Numbered from the stretch's first letter, positions 16,439-24,845 are shown. The stretch is DNA of 63,416 nucleotides from JAZDOT01 sp043798355 (GCA_043798355.1 JAZDOT010000046.1:1-63416); one strand, 5' to 3'. Notes: generated by a model from the sequence alone, not told the origin. Made by a program: numbers and translations.

Positions 16439-16513
16439 TGGAGCCGCCGACGAGGATTGAACTCGTGACCCCCTCCTTACCATGGAGGTGCTCTACCACT
16501 GAGCTACGGCGGC
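16439..16513 (-). tRNA. tRNA-Thr (GGT)
   Basis: All arms pair: acceptor GCCGCCG/CGGCGGC, D arm GCTC/GAGC, anticodon stem CCTCC/GGAGG with loop ATGGTAA (anticodon GGT), T arm ACGAG-TTCAATC-CTCGT. The terminal CCA is encoded. Confidence 0.96.
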
Positions 16514-16603
16514 GTTGACCTGCTGGAGGACTCCGGTGCTCTGCCACTGCTTGCCCACCGAAGCTCAAGCGAAGCGAAGAGCAAAGGTTGGAGCTACGGC
16601 GGC
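16514..16603 (-). pseudogene. decayed tRNA-Thr 5' half split by a repeat
   Basis: The first 13 bases of the tRNA-Thr gene (GCCGCCGTAGCTC) recur at 16591-16603. A 38-base insert follows (CTTCGCTTCGCTTGAGC type), then AGTGGCAGAGCACC, the rest of a D arm. The copy degenerates in the anticodon arm and ends right at the intact tRNA. Confidence 0.5.
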
Positions 16604-16740
16604 ACACTCCCATGCGAATCCCATGGAACGTGCACCGCCCATAGTACAAGGAAACGCTGCCCTACAACCACAAAAAAACATCGGTATGAACCGCGCATCC
16701 TCGTCCGTCCCGCCGCCGCGTGATAGATTGGCATCGCCGT

Positions 16741-17940
16741 ATGCGCCTGCTCCGTTCCCTCCTCTCTTCGCCGCTCTTCCACATCAGCACACTCACGTGC
16801 GTACTGGGTGCGGTCTTCCTGAAGACCACGATTGTCCCGATGGATGACAACGCCCTGTACCAGCGCTTCATCGAAACACTGGCACGCGGGACAGTCGATC
16901 TCTCCATTCCGGGCTTCCACGGCGCGTCCTTCCTCGCGCTCCCCTTCTTCCTCGCAACCGGATCGGCGCTCTCGAATATCTATACGCAGATCATCTGTTC
17001 TCTCCTGCTTCCTGCGATTGCGTACGGTGCAGCGCGCGCGCTCCTCTTCGACAAATTCCAGTCGGTGCTCTTCGCCTACGCCGTCACCTGCATGCCGTTC
17101 GTCCTCTTCCTTTCCTTCCGCGGATTCACCTTCTCTTCCTACTTCCTCCTCGTGCTCCTCACGCTCGCTCTGCGATCGCGGGGATCGCGGTGGGCGTGGC
17201 TGCCGCTCGGACTCTCCGTGATCACGAAACCATTTTCAATCGCGCTGCTGCCGTTCTTCCTCCTCTGGAAACCGATTGGCCGTGATCAAAGCGGCGTCCG
17301 GAACGGATGGGTGCAGATGTTCCTCGGCCTCTTCATCCCGGTAGTGTACGTGATCGCCGAAGAGCTCCAGATCGGTCACATCATCGTCGGCGCACATCCC
17401 GACATCACGCAGAATAACGTCTTCCCCCTCTGGCGGCTGCCGCTCAATGCCGCACACGGAGTGCAGATGCTCTTCTCCATCCACAACTTCTACTTCGTCG
17501 ATCCTGCGAAGACCAGCATGTCCAATGCGCTGCTCTCTTCCCCCGTTCTCATGGCACTGGGAATGCTCTCGCTCCTCTATCCGCAGATGTTCTGGAAGGA
17601 TCGTCGCCTCGCGCTCGCCCTCGGCCTCAGCGCCGCCCTCGCATTCCTCCTCGCCTGCGCCTTGGACCACATGGATCAGCTCTACCTGGGAACGACCGTT
17701 CTCCTCCTCGCGATCGCCTCCCTCCCGGTCATCGCACGATTCTCTCTCCTCTTGCCGATCGTGCTGGCAACGCTGCACTTCCAATTCTTCTATACCTACC
17801 TCGCCTATCGAGGAGTGTTCTTCTCCTCTCCCTGGATCTTCGTTCTCCCGGCAACGATCGATGTCCTCGCGCTCGCAGCATGGATGGTCCTCGTGCTTCC
17901 GGACCTGCGGTGGAAGCAGTTCTGGGCGAATTGGGCGTGA
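16741..17940 (+). CDS. polytopic membrane protein, GT-C-like
   Basis: 399 residues from the ATG at 16741 (an in-frame GTG lies seven codons upstream). About nine to ten hydrophobic segments. The first periplasmic loop has TIVPMDDNALYQRF, an acidic site in the place where GT-C enzymes keep their catalytic Asp. The last segments end at LPDLRWKQFW. By context it would transfer a sugar from a lipid-linked donor in envelope glycan synthesis. I cannot match it to a named GT family. Confidence 0.6.
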   Translation: MRLLRSLLSSPLFHISTLTCVLGAVFLKTTIVPMDDNALYQRFIETLARGTVDLSIPGFHGASFLALPFFLATGSALSNIYTQIICSLLLPAIAYGAARALLFDKFQSVLFAYAVTCMPFVLFLSFRGFTFSSYFLLVLLTLALRSRGSRWAWLPLGLSVITKPFSIALLPFFLLWKPIGRDQSGVRNGWVQMFLGLFIPVVYVIAEELQIGHIIVGAHPDITQNNVFPLWRLPLNAAHGVQMLFSIHNFYFVDPAKTSMSNALLSSPVLMALGMLSLLYPQMFWKDRRLALALGLSAALAFLLACALDHMDQLYLGTTVLLLAIASLPVIARFSLLLPIVLATLHFQFFYTYLAYRGVFFSSPWIFVLPATIDVLALAAWMVLVLPDLRWKQFWANWA

Positions 17941-18007
17941 CTATCCACAAAGTCAGTGACACAGAGAAAGCCTCTTGAAGGGGCTGTTTTGTTTGTGTTT
18001 GTTTTTC

Positions 18008-18098
18008 TCCCTCTTCCCCAACCCTTCCCCCGGCGGGGGAAGGGGGCTTCAAGAAATTCCCCCTCCCCCGCCGGGGGAGGGGGCAGGGGGAGAGGGAA
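18008..18098. repeat. GC-rich inverted-repeat element
   Basis: CCCTCTTCCCCAACCCTTCC at the left and GGGGGCAGGGGGAGAGGG at the right flank two CCCCCGGCGGGGG palindromes. It is related to the elements at 8221 and 29381 and lies between two converging genes. Confidence 0.6.
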
Positions 18099-18184
18099 AC
18101 AAAAAAACATATAAAACATGGACGGCCAATACGGCAAAACCGAAAACATCACTCCCTCAGAAACAGGGGCAATATTGATGATGG

Positions 18185-18937
18185 TCAAGGTGAAGGAAGC
18201 GCCGCCCTATACGCCGACCGTGTGAAGCGGATGCGGAGCACGGACGTAAAAGCGCTGGTGATTTCATTCAGCGAAAGGTTGGAGATCCCGCGTTTGCGAT
18301 TGACGAAGATCGTCGGAACCTCGCATATGCGCTGCCCGGCAAGGTGGAGGCGGTCGGCGATTTCGGAGAGGACAACGTACCCCTTCGCATGAATCGCCCG
18401 AAGATTGAGCTTCAGGAGAGCCTCGCGCCTGTAACAGCGGAAGCCGTTGGTGAAATCCGTCATGGGCAACTGAAGAACCAACCGCGCAAAGCGGTTGGCC
18501 CATCGGCTCAGGATGGTGCGCCGCCGCGGCCAGTCACGGATTTGACTCCCGGGAAGATAGCGGGACCCGCTCACCACATCGCAGTCACGAATGGCTTCAA
18601 AGAAGCGCTCCATGTCCTCGGGACGGTGAGAAAAATCCGCGTCCATTTCGAAGATCAACCGGTACTCCCGCGCGAGCGCGAAGACGAAACCGGCGAGCAC
18701 GGCCGACCCGCGCCCGCCTTTCCCGCTGCGCCTGAGGAGATGGAGTGCGGAAGGAAAACGGCATTGTGCTTCCTCTACGGCATGCGCGGTCCCGTCGGGC
18801 GAACCGTCATCGACGACGAGGATATGAACAGTGGGATAGAGCGCGAACAGGCGTTCGCAGAGTGGGGCGATATTCTCGCGCTCATTGAACGTCGGGATGA
18901 TGACGAGCGTCGAAGGGATGGGGAGCATGATCTTCAT
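18185..18937 (-). CDS. GT2 polyprenol-phosphate mannosyltransferase-like
   Basis: 250 residues. TLVIIPTFNERENI, ILVVDDGSPDGTA, LIFEMDADFSHRPEDM (DxD) and VSGSRYLPGSQIRDWP are hallmarks of polyprenol monophosphomannose synthases (Ppm1/DPM type). TDFTNGFRCYRREAL and VPTIFVNRKRGISNLS follow as usual. It lacks transmembrane helices. The ATG at 18937 overlaps the SDR stop (ATGA), in an operon with the SDR and gmd. It probably makes a lipid-linked hexose for a GT-C enzyme. Confidence 0.88.
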   Translation of the reverse strand: MKIMLPIPSTLVIIPTFNERENIAPLCERLFALYPTVHILVVDDGSPDGTAHAVEEAQCRFPSALHLLRRSGKGGRGSAVLAGFVFALAREYRLIFEMDADFSHRPEDMERFFEAIRDCDVVSGSRYLPGSQIRDWPRRRTILSRWANRFARLVLQLPMTDFTNGFRCYRREALLKLNLRAIHAKGYVVLSEIADRLHLAGQRICEVPTIFVNRKRGISNLSLNEITSAFTSVLRIRFTRSAYRAALPSP

Positions 18938-19857
18938 ATGGAAGAACGTATCCTCCACTCCCATGTCCTGCGCAGCCCTTCCAGAAGAGGCGTCCAGGCA
19001 AGGGAATGAAGAACGGAATGAGAGGGGGCGAGTGAAAGTTCTGCTGCTCCGGAAGCCGCGGATGGATCGAACGAGAGGGGAAGCCCGGGATGGACGATGT
19101 CGCGGATCATACCCGCAAGCCGCTCGATCGTGACCACTTCCGGCGGGGCGATGTACTGAATCCCCGTGACGTCCGCTTCTATGAGACGGAGGATGGCCTC
19201 CGCGAAATCCTCTGCGAACAGAAACGAGCGCTTCTGTTGCCCGGATCCCCAAACGGCCAGCGTGTCATGAACATCTTTCGCCCGATCCATGAGGGCCGGA
19301 ATGACATTCGCCCCCGGACCTGCGCGGTCGCCGGGGCCGTAGATGCCGACGGGCCGGACGACGAGGAGAGGGGTTCTTCGCTGCAGAGAAAACGACCGCC
19401 AGACTTTCTCACAGAGGAGTTTCCCGAGAACGTACCCATCCACCGGCTGACCTTCCATGGCATCTTCGACCGTGAGATCGGGACTGATATTCGCGGAACT
19501 GACGAAGACAACCGGGAGATCGGGGCGCTGCTCAAGCGCCTCCAGAAGAGGAAGGGAGAGAGCCAAATTGCCACGCACGAAGTGATTGCTTCGCTCGCAG
19601 TGCGCCTGCACATTCTCGCGAACGGATGCGAGATGGATGCAGAGATCCACCCCCTCGAGAAGAGGGGTGCATTCCTCGACGCGCGTGAGATCTGCACGGA
19701 CAAATTCCGCCGGAGAAAGTCCGGAATGCCACTCCGGCCTCGTGCGGCCGGCGATGCGTACAGATACCCCCCGCCGCACGAGCGCGCGGGCAATCGCTTC
19801 TCCGGTGAAACCGGTCCCCCCAGCCAGGAGTATGCGCATGTCTGCACCGATCTTCAT
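18934..19857 (-). CDS. NAD(P)-dependent SDR, possible GDP-sugar epimerase/reductase
   Basis: 307 residues from the ATG at 19857, which overlaps the gmd stop (ATGA). Rossmann motif LLAGGTGFTGEAIA, then CIHLASVREN, VVFVSSANIS and GYVLGKLLCE (Tyr-x3-Lys). It lies between gmd and a lipid-sugar synthase and near a ColD-like gene. In GDP-colitose synthesis an SDR (ColC) epimerises and reduces the product of ColD; this gene is positioned for such a role, but sequence alone does not show the reaction. Confidence 0.78.
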   Translation of the reverse strand: MKIGADMRILLAGGTGFTGEAIARALVRRGVSVRIAGRTRPEWHSGLSPAEFVRADLTRVEECTPLLEGVDLCIHLASVRENVQAHCERSNHFVRGNLALSLPLLEALEQRPDLPVVFVSSANISPDLTVEDAMEGQPVDGYVLGKLLCEKVWRSFSLQRRTPLLVVRPVGIYGPGDRAGPGANVIPALMDRAKDVHDTLAVWGSGQQKRSFLFAEDFAEAILRLIEADVTGIQYIAPPEVVTIERLAGMIRDIVHPGLPLSFDPSAASGAAELSLAPSHSVLHSLAWTPLLEGLRRTWEWRIRSSI

Positions 19858-20897
19858 GAGGTTTTCAGGAAAACACCGAGGGCGGCGCAATCCGACTTCA
19901 GCATGAGAGTCGCGAGCTCTTCGACCGTCGTACGCGCAACCCATCCCAGGCGTTCCCGCGCCTTCGTCGGATCCCCGACGAGCATGTCAACCTCCGTCGG
20001 CCTCCGATAGCGCGGATCAATGGCAACAATGATGCGACCGTTGGATGCATCGCGATACACTTCCGCATCCTCTTGCCCCTCACGCGCGAAGGAAAAACCC
20101 GCTGCGCGGAGACACATCTCCAGGAAAGAGCGAATGGTCGTGGAGCGGCCGGTCGCCAGAACGTAGTCATCAGGTTCTTTCTGCTGCAGCATGCGCCACA
20201 TCCCCTCCACATACTCTTCCGCGTATCCCCAGTCGCGCTTGGCTTCCAGATTGCCGAGCGTGAGGCGTTCCTGCCGACCGGCGAGCATGCGCGCGAGACT
20301 GAGCGTAATCTTCCGCGTGACGAAGTTTTCGCCCCGCCGCGGAGACTCGTGATTGAAGAGGATGCCGTTGACCGCGAACATCCCGTAGCTCTCGCGATAG
20401 TTCCGCGTGAGGTAGAACGCGTACGCTTTCGCACAGCCGTACGGACTGCGGGGGTAGAACGGCGTCGTTTCGGACTGCGGAATCTCGAGGGCTTTGCCGA
20501 AGAGTTCGCTGCTGCTGGCCTGGTAGAACCGGCACGGGAGACGCAGGCTGCGGATCGCCTCGAGCATGCGCGCCGTACCGAGACCCGTGACATCCCCCGT
20601 ATACTCGGGGATCTCGAAACTCACGCCGACGTGGCTCTGCGCGGCGAGGTGGTACACCTCATCGGGTGTGGTGTGCTGCAGCAAATGGAGGAGAGAGCTG
20701 GAATCCGAAAGATCGCCGTAGTGCAGGTGCAACCGTTCGCACGCAGCGGGATCATTCTGGAGATGTTCGATGCGCCCCCGATTGAACGTGGAGGCGCGGC
20801 GGACGAGCCCGTGCACGCGATATCCTTTCTTGAGCAGGAGTTCGGCGAGGTACGAACCGTCCTGTCCGGTGATCCCCGTAATGAGTGCGACAGGCAT
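19854..20897 (-). CDS. gmd: GDP-mannose 4,6-dehydratase
   Basis: 347 residues. ALITGITGQDGSYLAELLL, VHGLVRRASTFNRGRIEHL, LHYGDLSDSSSL, HLAAQSHVGVSFE, YQASSSELFGKA, YPRSPYGCAKAYA (Tyr-x3-Lys) and NHESPRRGENFVTRKI are diagnostic of Gmd. It converts GDP-mannose to GDP-4-keto-6-deoxymannose. A TAGGCT box lies six bases before the ATG, suggesting a leaderless start of the gmd-SDR-GT2 operon. The ColD-like gene just upstream on the same strand would use its product. Confidence 0.96.
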   Translation of the reverse strand: MPVALITGITGQDGSYLAELLLKKGYRVHGLVRRASTFNRGRIEHLQNDPAACERLHLHYGDLSDSSSLLHLLQHTTPDEVYHLAAQSHVGVSFEIPEYTGDVTGLGTARMLEAIRSLRLPCRFYQASSSELFGKALEIPQSETTPFYPRSPYGCAKAYAFYLTRNYRESYGMFAVNGILFNHESPRRGENFVTRKITLSLARMLAGRQERLTLGNLEAKRDWGYAEEYVEGMWRMLQQKEPDDYVLATGRSTTIRSFLEMCLRAAGFSFAREGQEDAEVYRDASNGRIIVAIDPRYRRPTEVDMLVGDPTKARERLGWVARTTVEELATLMLKSDCAALGVFLKTS

Positions 20898-20964
20898 GGA
20901 CCCAGCCTACACACGCAGAGCACAGGTACCAAGAACTCATTTATGAAATCCCCTTCCCCCTATT

Positions 20965-20996
20965 CCTTAACCTTAACCTTAGCCTTAACCTTAGCC
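20965..20996. repeat. telomere-like CCTTAA/CCTTAG hexamer array
   Basis: Five and a half units of CCTTAACC or CCTTAGCC between gmd and the ColD-like gene. CCCTAA-type arrays also occur at 15810-15835 and 53103-53128. Confidence 0.6.
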
Positions 20997-21011
20997 TTCC
21001 ACACACCCCCA

Positions 21012-22157
21012 TCAAAGTAACCCGCAGAGAACCTGTACTTCCTCCTCCGTCAGATCGGGATGGTTCGGGAAATAGAACCCCTGCGTTTGAATAACCTTGG
21101 CCTGCGGACACTGCGCAGTCGGCATGTATTTGCGGTAGAACGGCTGCTCCGTGATGTCTCCGGCGACAATCGGACGGATCTCCACGCCAGCCTCCCGGAA
21201 GCGCCGGGTCGTTTCATCGCGGAGAGAACAGCTCCTGCATACAACCGGCATGGCAAAATTGGAAATGCGTTCAAGATGAGAAACCTCCAAGGGGACATAG
21301 CGGTCCGGCCGGGATGCCACGGCCTTGTGAAAGCAGAGAAAGTGCTTCTCCCTGCGCTCGACGATCTCCGCGAGGAACGGCAATTGGACATTGCCGAGGA
21401 ATCCCGCGATCTCCGTGGGCCGCGCATTGAACGCAAGATCATAGAAGGTATAGAGCGCATCGAAATCACTGACCCCGTTTTCCTTGCGAAGCTTCTTTTG
21501 CTCGGGCACGGGCAACTGCCGATCCCATCCGTGCGCACGCACCATGACGAGCATCCGGTGGAGCGCAGGATCATCGGTGCAAATCATCCCCCCCTCGATG
21601 GTCGAGAGGTGGTGGCCGACGAAGAAGGAAAAGGTGGATGCCAGTCCGAAGTTTCCAAGAAGCCGCCCTGCATGGATGGACCCAAGCGATTCGCAGGCAT
21701 CCTCCAGAAGAAGGATATTTTTCTGGGTGCAGAAATCACGGATACGATCGAGGTCAGAGCAGAAACCGAGGACATCGGTGAGAAAAACCGCTTGCAATCC
21801 TTCGCACCGTTCTTCAAGGAGACGAAGCGATGTGTTGAGCGAGGAAATCTCACAATCCAGAGGAACAGGAGTGAGCCCCAACTGGATGATCGGCATGACA
21901 TTCGTCGCCCAGGTGATGGCGGAAAAGCCGATGCGATCCCCGCGCTTCAGCGTCCCCAGATTGAGGAGCGACTGGAGGAGTACGAGATTGGCCGCACTGC
22001 CGCTGGAAACGAAAACGGCGAATGCGCGCTTCTGCCATGCGGCGAACGCCTGCTCAAACGCCTCGCACTGCTCCCCCATGCTGAGACGCTCCGCACGGCG
22101 AATGAAATCGACGAGGAGCCCTTTCGTTTCCGTTTCCCGGAAGAACGTGCCGCGCAT
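21012..22157 (-). CDS. ColD-like PLP-dependent 3-dehydratase (GDP-4-keto-6-deoxymannose)
   Basis: 381 residues, DegT/DnrJ/EryC1 fold. The segment FFVGHHLSTIEGGMI has His182 where aminotransferases carry the PLP-binding Lys. That swap is the hallmark of ColD, which removes the 3-hydroxyl of GDP-4-keto-6-deoxymannose with PMP. VFVSSGSAANL, LLEDACESLGS and RAHGWDRQLP align with ColD from memory, and gmd, which makes the substrate, is next door. Family homology may begin about four residues upstream of the ATG at 22157, where no standard start codon exists. RfbH-type dehydrases also carry His but are longer and bind Fe-S. Confidence 0.8.
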   Translation of the reverse strand: MRGTFFRETETKGLLVDFIRRAERLSMGEQCEAFEQAFAAWQKRAFAVFVSSGSAANLVLLQSLLNLGTLKRGDRIGFSAITWATNVMPIIQLGLTPVPLDCEISSLNTSLRLLEERCEGLQAVFLTDVLGFCSDLDRIRDFCTQKNILLLEDACESLGSIHAGRLLGNFGLASTFSFFVGHHLSTIEGGMICTDDPALHRMLVMVRAHGWDRQLPVPEQKKLRKENGVSDFDALYTFYDLAFNARPTEIAGFLGNVQLPFLAEIVERREKHFLCFHKAVASRPDRYVPLEVSHLERISNFAMPVVCRSCSLRDETTRRFREAGVEIRPIVAGDITEQPFYRKYMPTAQCPQAKVIQTQGFYFPNHPDLTEEEVQVLCGLL

Positions 22158-22363
22158 GAGGGGGATGTTTGCGATACCGCGATTGTAGCAAAGAGACGCT
22201 TTCTCAACGCAAACTTCATCCAGATAGGACACGGATGGTGGTGTGTAAATGGGCCAGCATTTCCTCGAGAACACGCTTGCATCGCCCCGAAATTCCTCCT
22301 ACAGTCGCTCCGCCTCGATTCTCCCGTGCCGATCTCCGGCACCGGATCTTACCCACGAATCGT

Positions 22364-22924
22364 ATGCCATCACTCACGCCCACAACCGAAGAAGGCCGCA
22401 TCTATGAACTCTGCGTCCTCTACCCCTACCCGCTCCAGCAGAAAGAGGAGCAGGATGTTTTGAAGGCAATCGAACACATCTTCTCCGAGGCCGGAGCCGT
22501 GCAGATCACGAAGGACATCTGGGGCAGGCGCGGACTCGCGTACGCTATTAAAGGATCCACGGAAGGCTGCTTCGTCGTCTACCACTACGAAGTGGACCCC
22601 ACGAAAATCCGGGAGATCGATGAGGCCATTCGCATCACCCCGAACGTGCTCCGCCACCTCCTCATCAAGCCGCCCAAGGGGTACCAAGTCGTTGCGTATT
22701 CTGAGCAGTTCAATGAGTGGCAGAAGCAGAAGGGCGAAGCGGATATCCGCCTCGAGAAGGCAAAGGAGGAGAAACTTCAGAAAGCCGTCGCGGAGAAAGC
22801 GAAGCGTCAACTGAAGCGAACCGAGGAGAAGAAAGTGCAGGAAGCGCCGAAGACCGCGCACTTCGAAGGAGAATTGGATAAGGAAATCGAAAAGCTCATC
22901 AGTGACGATCAGATCAATCTATAA
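22364..22924 (+). CDS. rpsF: ribosomal protein bS6 with basic C-terminal extension
   Basis: 186 residues from the ATG at 22364. The bS6 core (YELCVLYPYPLQQKEEQDVL, TKDIWGRRGLAYAIKGSTEG, NVLRHLLIKPPKGY) spans about residues 13-110. A 75-residue charged tail rich in Lys and Glu (LEKAKEEKLQKAVAEKAKRQ) follows, probably a long helix; bS6 is normally about 100-130 residues. rpsR follows by 11 bp. The usual ssb gene between rpsF and rpsR is absent. Confidence 0.92.
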   Translation: MPSLTPTTEEGRIYELCVLYPYPLQQKEEQDVLKAIEHIFSEAGAVQITKDIWGRRGLAYAIKGSTEGCFVVYHYEVDPTKIREIDEAIRITPNVLRHLLIKPPKGYQVVAYSEQFNEWQKQKGEADIRLEKAKEEKLQKAVAEKAKRQLKRTEEKKVQEAPKTAHFEGELDKEIEKLISDDQINL

Positions 22925-22935
22925 CCCTTTCCCTC

Positions 22936-23172
22936 ATGCGCACGACTACCAAGCAACAACGTTCCGACCCACGCGCCAAGAAGTGCCCCTTCGATGCTTC
23001 TCAGGTGCCGTACGTCGATTATAAGGACTATCCTCTCCTCAAGCAGTACGTCGATTACTTCGGCAACATCCGCCAGCGCTACTACACCGGCGTGTGCCTC
23101 AGGCACCAGAAGATGCTGCGCGAAGCGATAGAACGCGCCCGCTTTATGGGAATGATGGCCTATCGGAAATAG
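22936..23172 (+). CDS. rpsR: ribosomal protein bS18
   Basis: 78 residues. KKCPFDASQVPYVDYKDYPL, YFGNIRQRYYTGVCLRHQ and AIERARFMGMMAY match bS18, the partner of bS6 on the 30S platform. It is coupled to rpsF with a spacing of 11 bp. No Shine-Dalgarno site, only a CCTTTCCCTC stretch before the ATG. Confidence 0.96.
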   Translation: MRTTTKQQRSDPRAKKCPFDASQVPYVDYKDYPLLKQYVDYFGNIRQRYYTGVCLRHQKMLREAIERARFMGMMAYRK

Positions 23173-23173
23173 C

Positions 23174-23201
23174 GATGAGCTTTGAGCTTTGAGCTTTGAG
23201 G
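23174..23201. repeat. GAGCTTTGAGCTTTGAG repeat, left flank of the four-helix gene
   Basis: Four GAGCTTT units directly after rpsR. An inverted copy (AGCTCAAAACTCAAAGCT) lies at 23573-23600, at the end of the enclosed gene. A relative occurs at 33600-33620. Confidence 0.6.
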
Positions 23202-23216
23202 TTGTAAGATGGCAGC

Positions 23217-23612
23217 ATGTTGGGAATGTCCTATAAAAAATTGAAGGTTTGGCAAAAGGCGATGGCTCTCGCAAAGAATGTCTATGAATGGACCAGAAGT
23301 TTCCCAAAAGAAGAGATATATGGACTTGTTTCACAAATGAGAAGGGCAGCTGTTTCCGTTGCCTCCAATATTGCAGAAGGTAGCCAACGAACAACGGACA
23401 AAGATTTTGCCAATTTTATTCTCACCTCACGCGGATCTCTGGCGGAATTGGAAATTCAAACGATCATTGCAATCGATGAATGTGCTGGCGCTAAAGACCA
23501 TCCTCTCAGTAAAGAAATCCCACTGTGCATTGATGAGTTAAGCAGAATGCTGCACGCCTTTCATGTAACACTCACAGCTCATAGCTCAAAACTCAAAGCT
23601 TCCTCTTTATAG
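23217..23612 (+). CDS. four-helix bundle protein (23S rRNA intervening-sequence type)
   Basis: 131 residues. YKKLKVWQKAMALAKNVYEW, LVSQMRRAAVSVASNIAEGS and ILTSRGSLAELEIQTIIA are the signature of the S23/four-helix bundle family first seen in 23S rRNA intervening sequences. Function unknown; it may bind nucleic acid. It sits between rpsR and yebC with GAGCTTT repeats on both sides in inverted orientation. The last dozen residues (AHSSKLKASSL) are encoded by the right repeat, so the gene and repeats look like one inserted unit. Its more AT-rich codons contrast with the neighbours. Confidence 0.88.
   Translation: MLGMSYKKLKVWQKAMALAKNVYEWTRSFPKEEIYGLVSQMRRAAVSVASNIAEGSQRTTDKDFANFILTSRGSLAELEIQTIIAIDECAGAKDHPLSKEIPLCIDELSRMLHAFHVTLTAHSSKLKASSL
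23573..23600. repeat. inverted copy of the GAGCTTTGAG repeat
   Basis: CAGCTCATAGCTCAAAACTC and following bases are the inverse of the block at 23174-23201 and overlap the 3' end of the four-helix gene. Confidence 0.6.
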
Positions 23613-23630
23613 CTCTCTCCCTTCGCAACA

Positions 23631-24377
23631 ATGTCCGGTCACAGTAAGTGGGCTAACATCAAAGTCCGCAAGACCGCGCAGGACGCCCGGCGCGGCAAGG
23701 TCTACACGCGCCACGCGCGCCTCGTTGAGATCGCCGCGCACGGAGGGGGCGACCCATCTTCGAATCCGACGCTGCGTACCGCCATCGAGAACGCGCGCGA
23801 GGACGGGGTGCCGAACGCCAACATTGAACGTGCCATCAAAAAGGGGACAGGTGAACTGAAGGGCGAACAGGCGAGCGAAGTGGTGTATGAAGCGTACGGC
23901 CCGGGGAGCGTGGCCTGCATCATCGAGTGCATCACGGACAACAAGAACCGGACGATCGCGGAGGTGAAATCGGCGATCGAGAAGCACGGCGGACGCTGGG
24001 CGGAGAGCGGCGCCGTGCGCTGGATGTTCGACCACAAAGGCGTGGTTAGGGGGGAGAAGGCAAGCAAGATCCCCGAGGAAATGGAACTGCAGCTCATCGA
24101 TGCCGGTGCGGAGGATATCGGGCAGGAGGAGGATGCCGTGGAAGTGGTGACGGCCACCGCGGGATTCGGCAAAGTCCGCGACGTTCTGAAGAATGCCGGG
24201 TATGTGATCAAACAATCGGGGCTCCAGTACATCCCCAAGCAGACGACCGAAGTCTCGTCATTAGACACTGCAAGGAAACTCATGGATTTCGTGGAGGCGA
24301 TCGAAGCGAATGAGGATGTTACGGAAGTACACACCAATGCCGTGATCGCGAAGGAAATCGGCGATCAGCTTGTGTAA
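23631..24377 (+). CDS. yebC: YebC/PmpR family protein (TACO1-like)
   Basis: 248 residues. MSGHSKWANIKVRKTAQDARRG is the invariant YebC start. NPTLRTAIENARE, PNANIERAIKKGTGE, YEAYGPGSVACIIE and TDNKNRTIAEVKSAIEKHGG follow. Family members act as DNA-binding regulators or relieve ribosome stalling at proline-rich stretches. A terminator stands 54 bp after the stop. Confidence 0.96.
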   Translation: MSGHSKWANIKVRKTAQDARRGKVYTRHARLVEIAAHGGGDPSSNPTLRTAIENAREDGVPNANIERAIKKGTGELKGEQASEVVYEAYGPGSVACIIECITDNKNRTIAEVKSAIEKHGGRWAESGAVRWMFDHKGVVRGEKASKIPEEMELQLIDAGAEDIGQEEDAVEVVTATAGFGKVRDVLKNAGYVIKQSGLQYIPKQTTEVSSLDTARKLMDFVEAIEANEDVTEVHTNAVIAKEIGDQLV

Positions 24378-24430
24378 AAAAAACCCGCGAGAAGATTGAA
24401 CCGCCGTCCATGCTCTGGCACTATTTTCCC

Positions 24431-24461
24431 GTCAGCGCATGCTGACCGTGTTCTTTTTTTT
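24431..24461 (+). terminator. Rho-independent terminator after yebC
   Basis: GTCAGC-GCAT-GCTGAC stem (24431-24446), seven bases, then eight T. Confidence 0.7.
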
Positions 24462-24487
24462 CAGCTTGTTCGACAAGGAGAAGCGTC

Positions 24488-24724
24488 ATGGCAAGGATGA
24501 TCGCGAAACTGCTGTTCGTCTTGTCGTGGGTCATCCTCACGACAATCCTCGGATTCATTGGAAGCTTCCTCGGAGGGAGCTTCCTGTCAGCAGGACTGTT
24601 CTGCCACCTCTTCAGGATCGCTCCGGAAACGGCCGAGCCGCTCATGGCGGCCGGATCAGTACTGTTTTTCGGGGGGATCTGTCTCCTGTACTGCCGCGGA
24701 TGGTTCGATCGGATCATCCCCTGA
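24488..24724 (+). CDS. small two-helix membrane protein
   Basis: 78 residues with two hydrophobic segments (about residues 6-36 and 50-68) and a Cys pair region (LFCHLF, LLYCRGW). One of the few genes here with a good ribosome-binding site: ACAAGGAG lies eight bases before the ATG. A strong terminator follows at once, so it is a single-gene unit. Function unknown. Confidence 0.65.
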   Translation: MARMIAKLLFVLSWVILTTILGFIGSFLGGSFLSAGLFCHLFRIAPETAEPLMAAGSVLFFGGICLLYCRGWFDRIIP

Positions 24725-24733
24725 AAGGACCAG

Positions 24734-24766
24734 ATGCCCGTGGCGCAACGCCACGGGCATGTTTTT
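24734..24766 (+). terminator. strong Rho-independent terminator
   Basis: A 12-bp perfect stem ATGCCCGTGGCG / CGCCACGGGCAT with a CAA loop, followed by five T. Confidence 0.9.
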
Positions 24767-24767
24767 C

Positions 24768-24838
24768 GTTTATCGTTTTTTGTTTCCACCTGCGAAAGCG
24801 CTCTTGGCGAAGAACAAAAAACCAAAAACTAAAAACTC
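24768..24838. repeat. TTTTTTG...CAAAAAACC imperfect inverted repeat
   Basis: CGTTTTTTGTTTCC at the left and GAACAAAAAACCAAAAACT at the right. Similar blocks lie at 41094-41180 and 59333-59420, the last with the centre inverted. Confidence 0.5.
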
Positions 24839-24845
24839 GGCTGGA

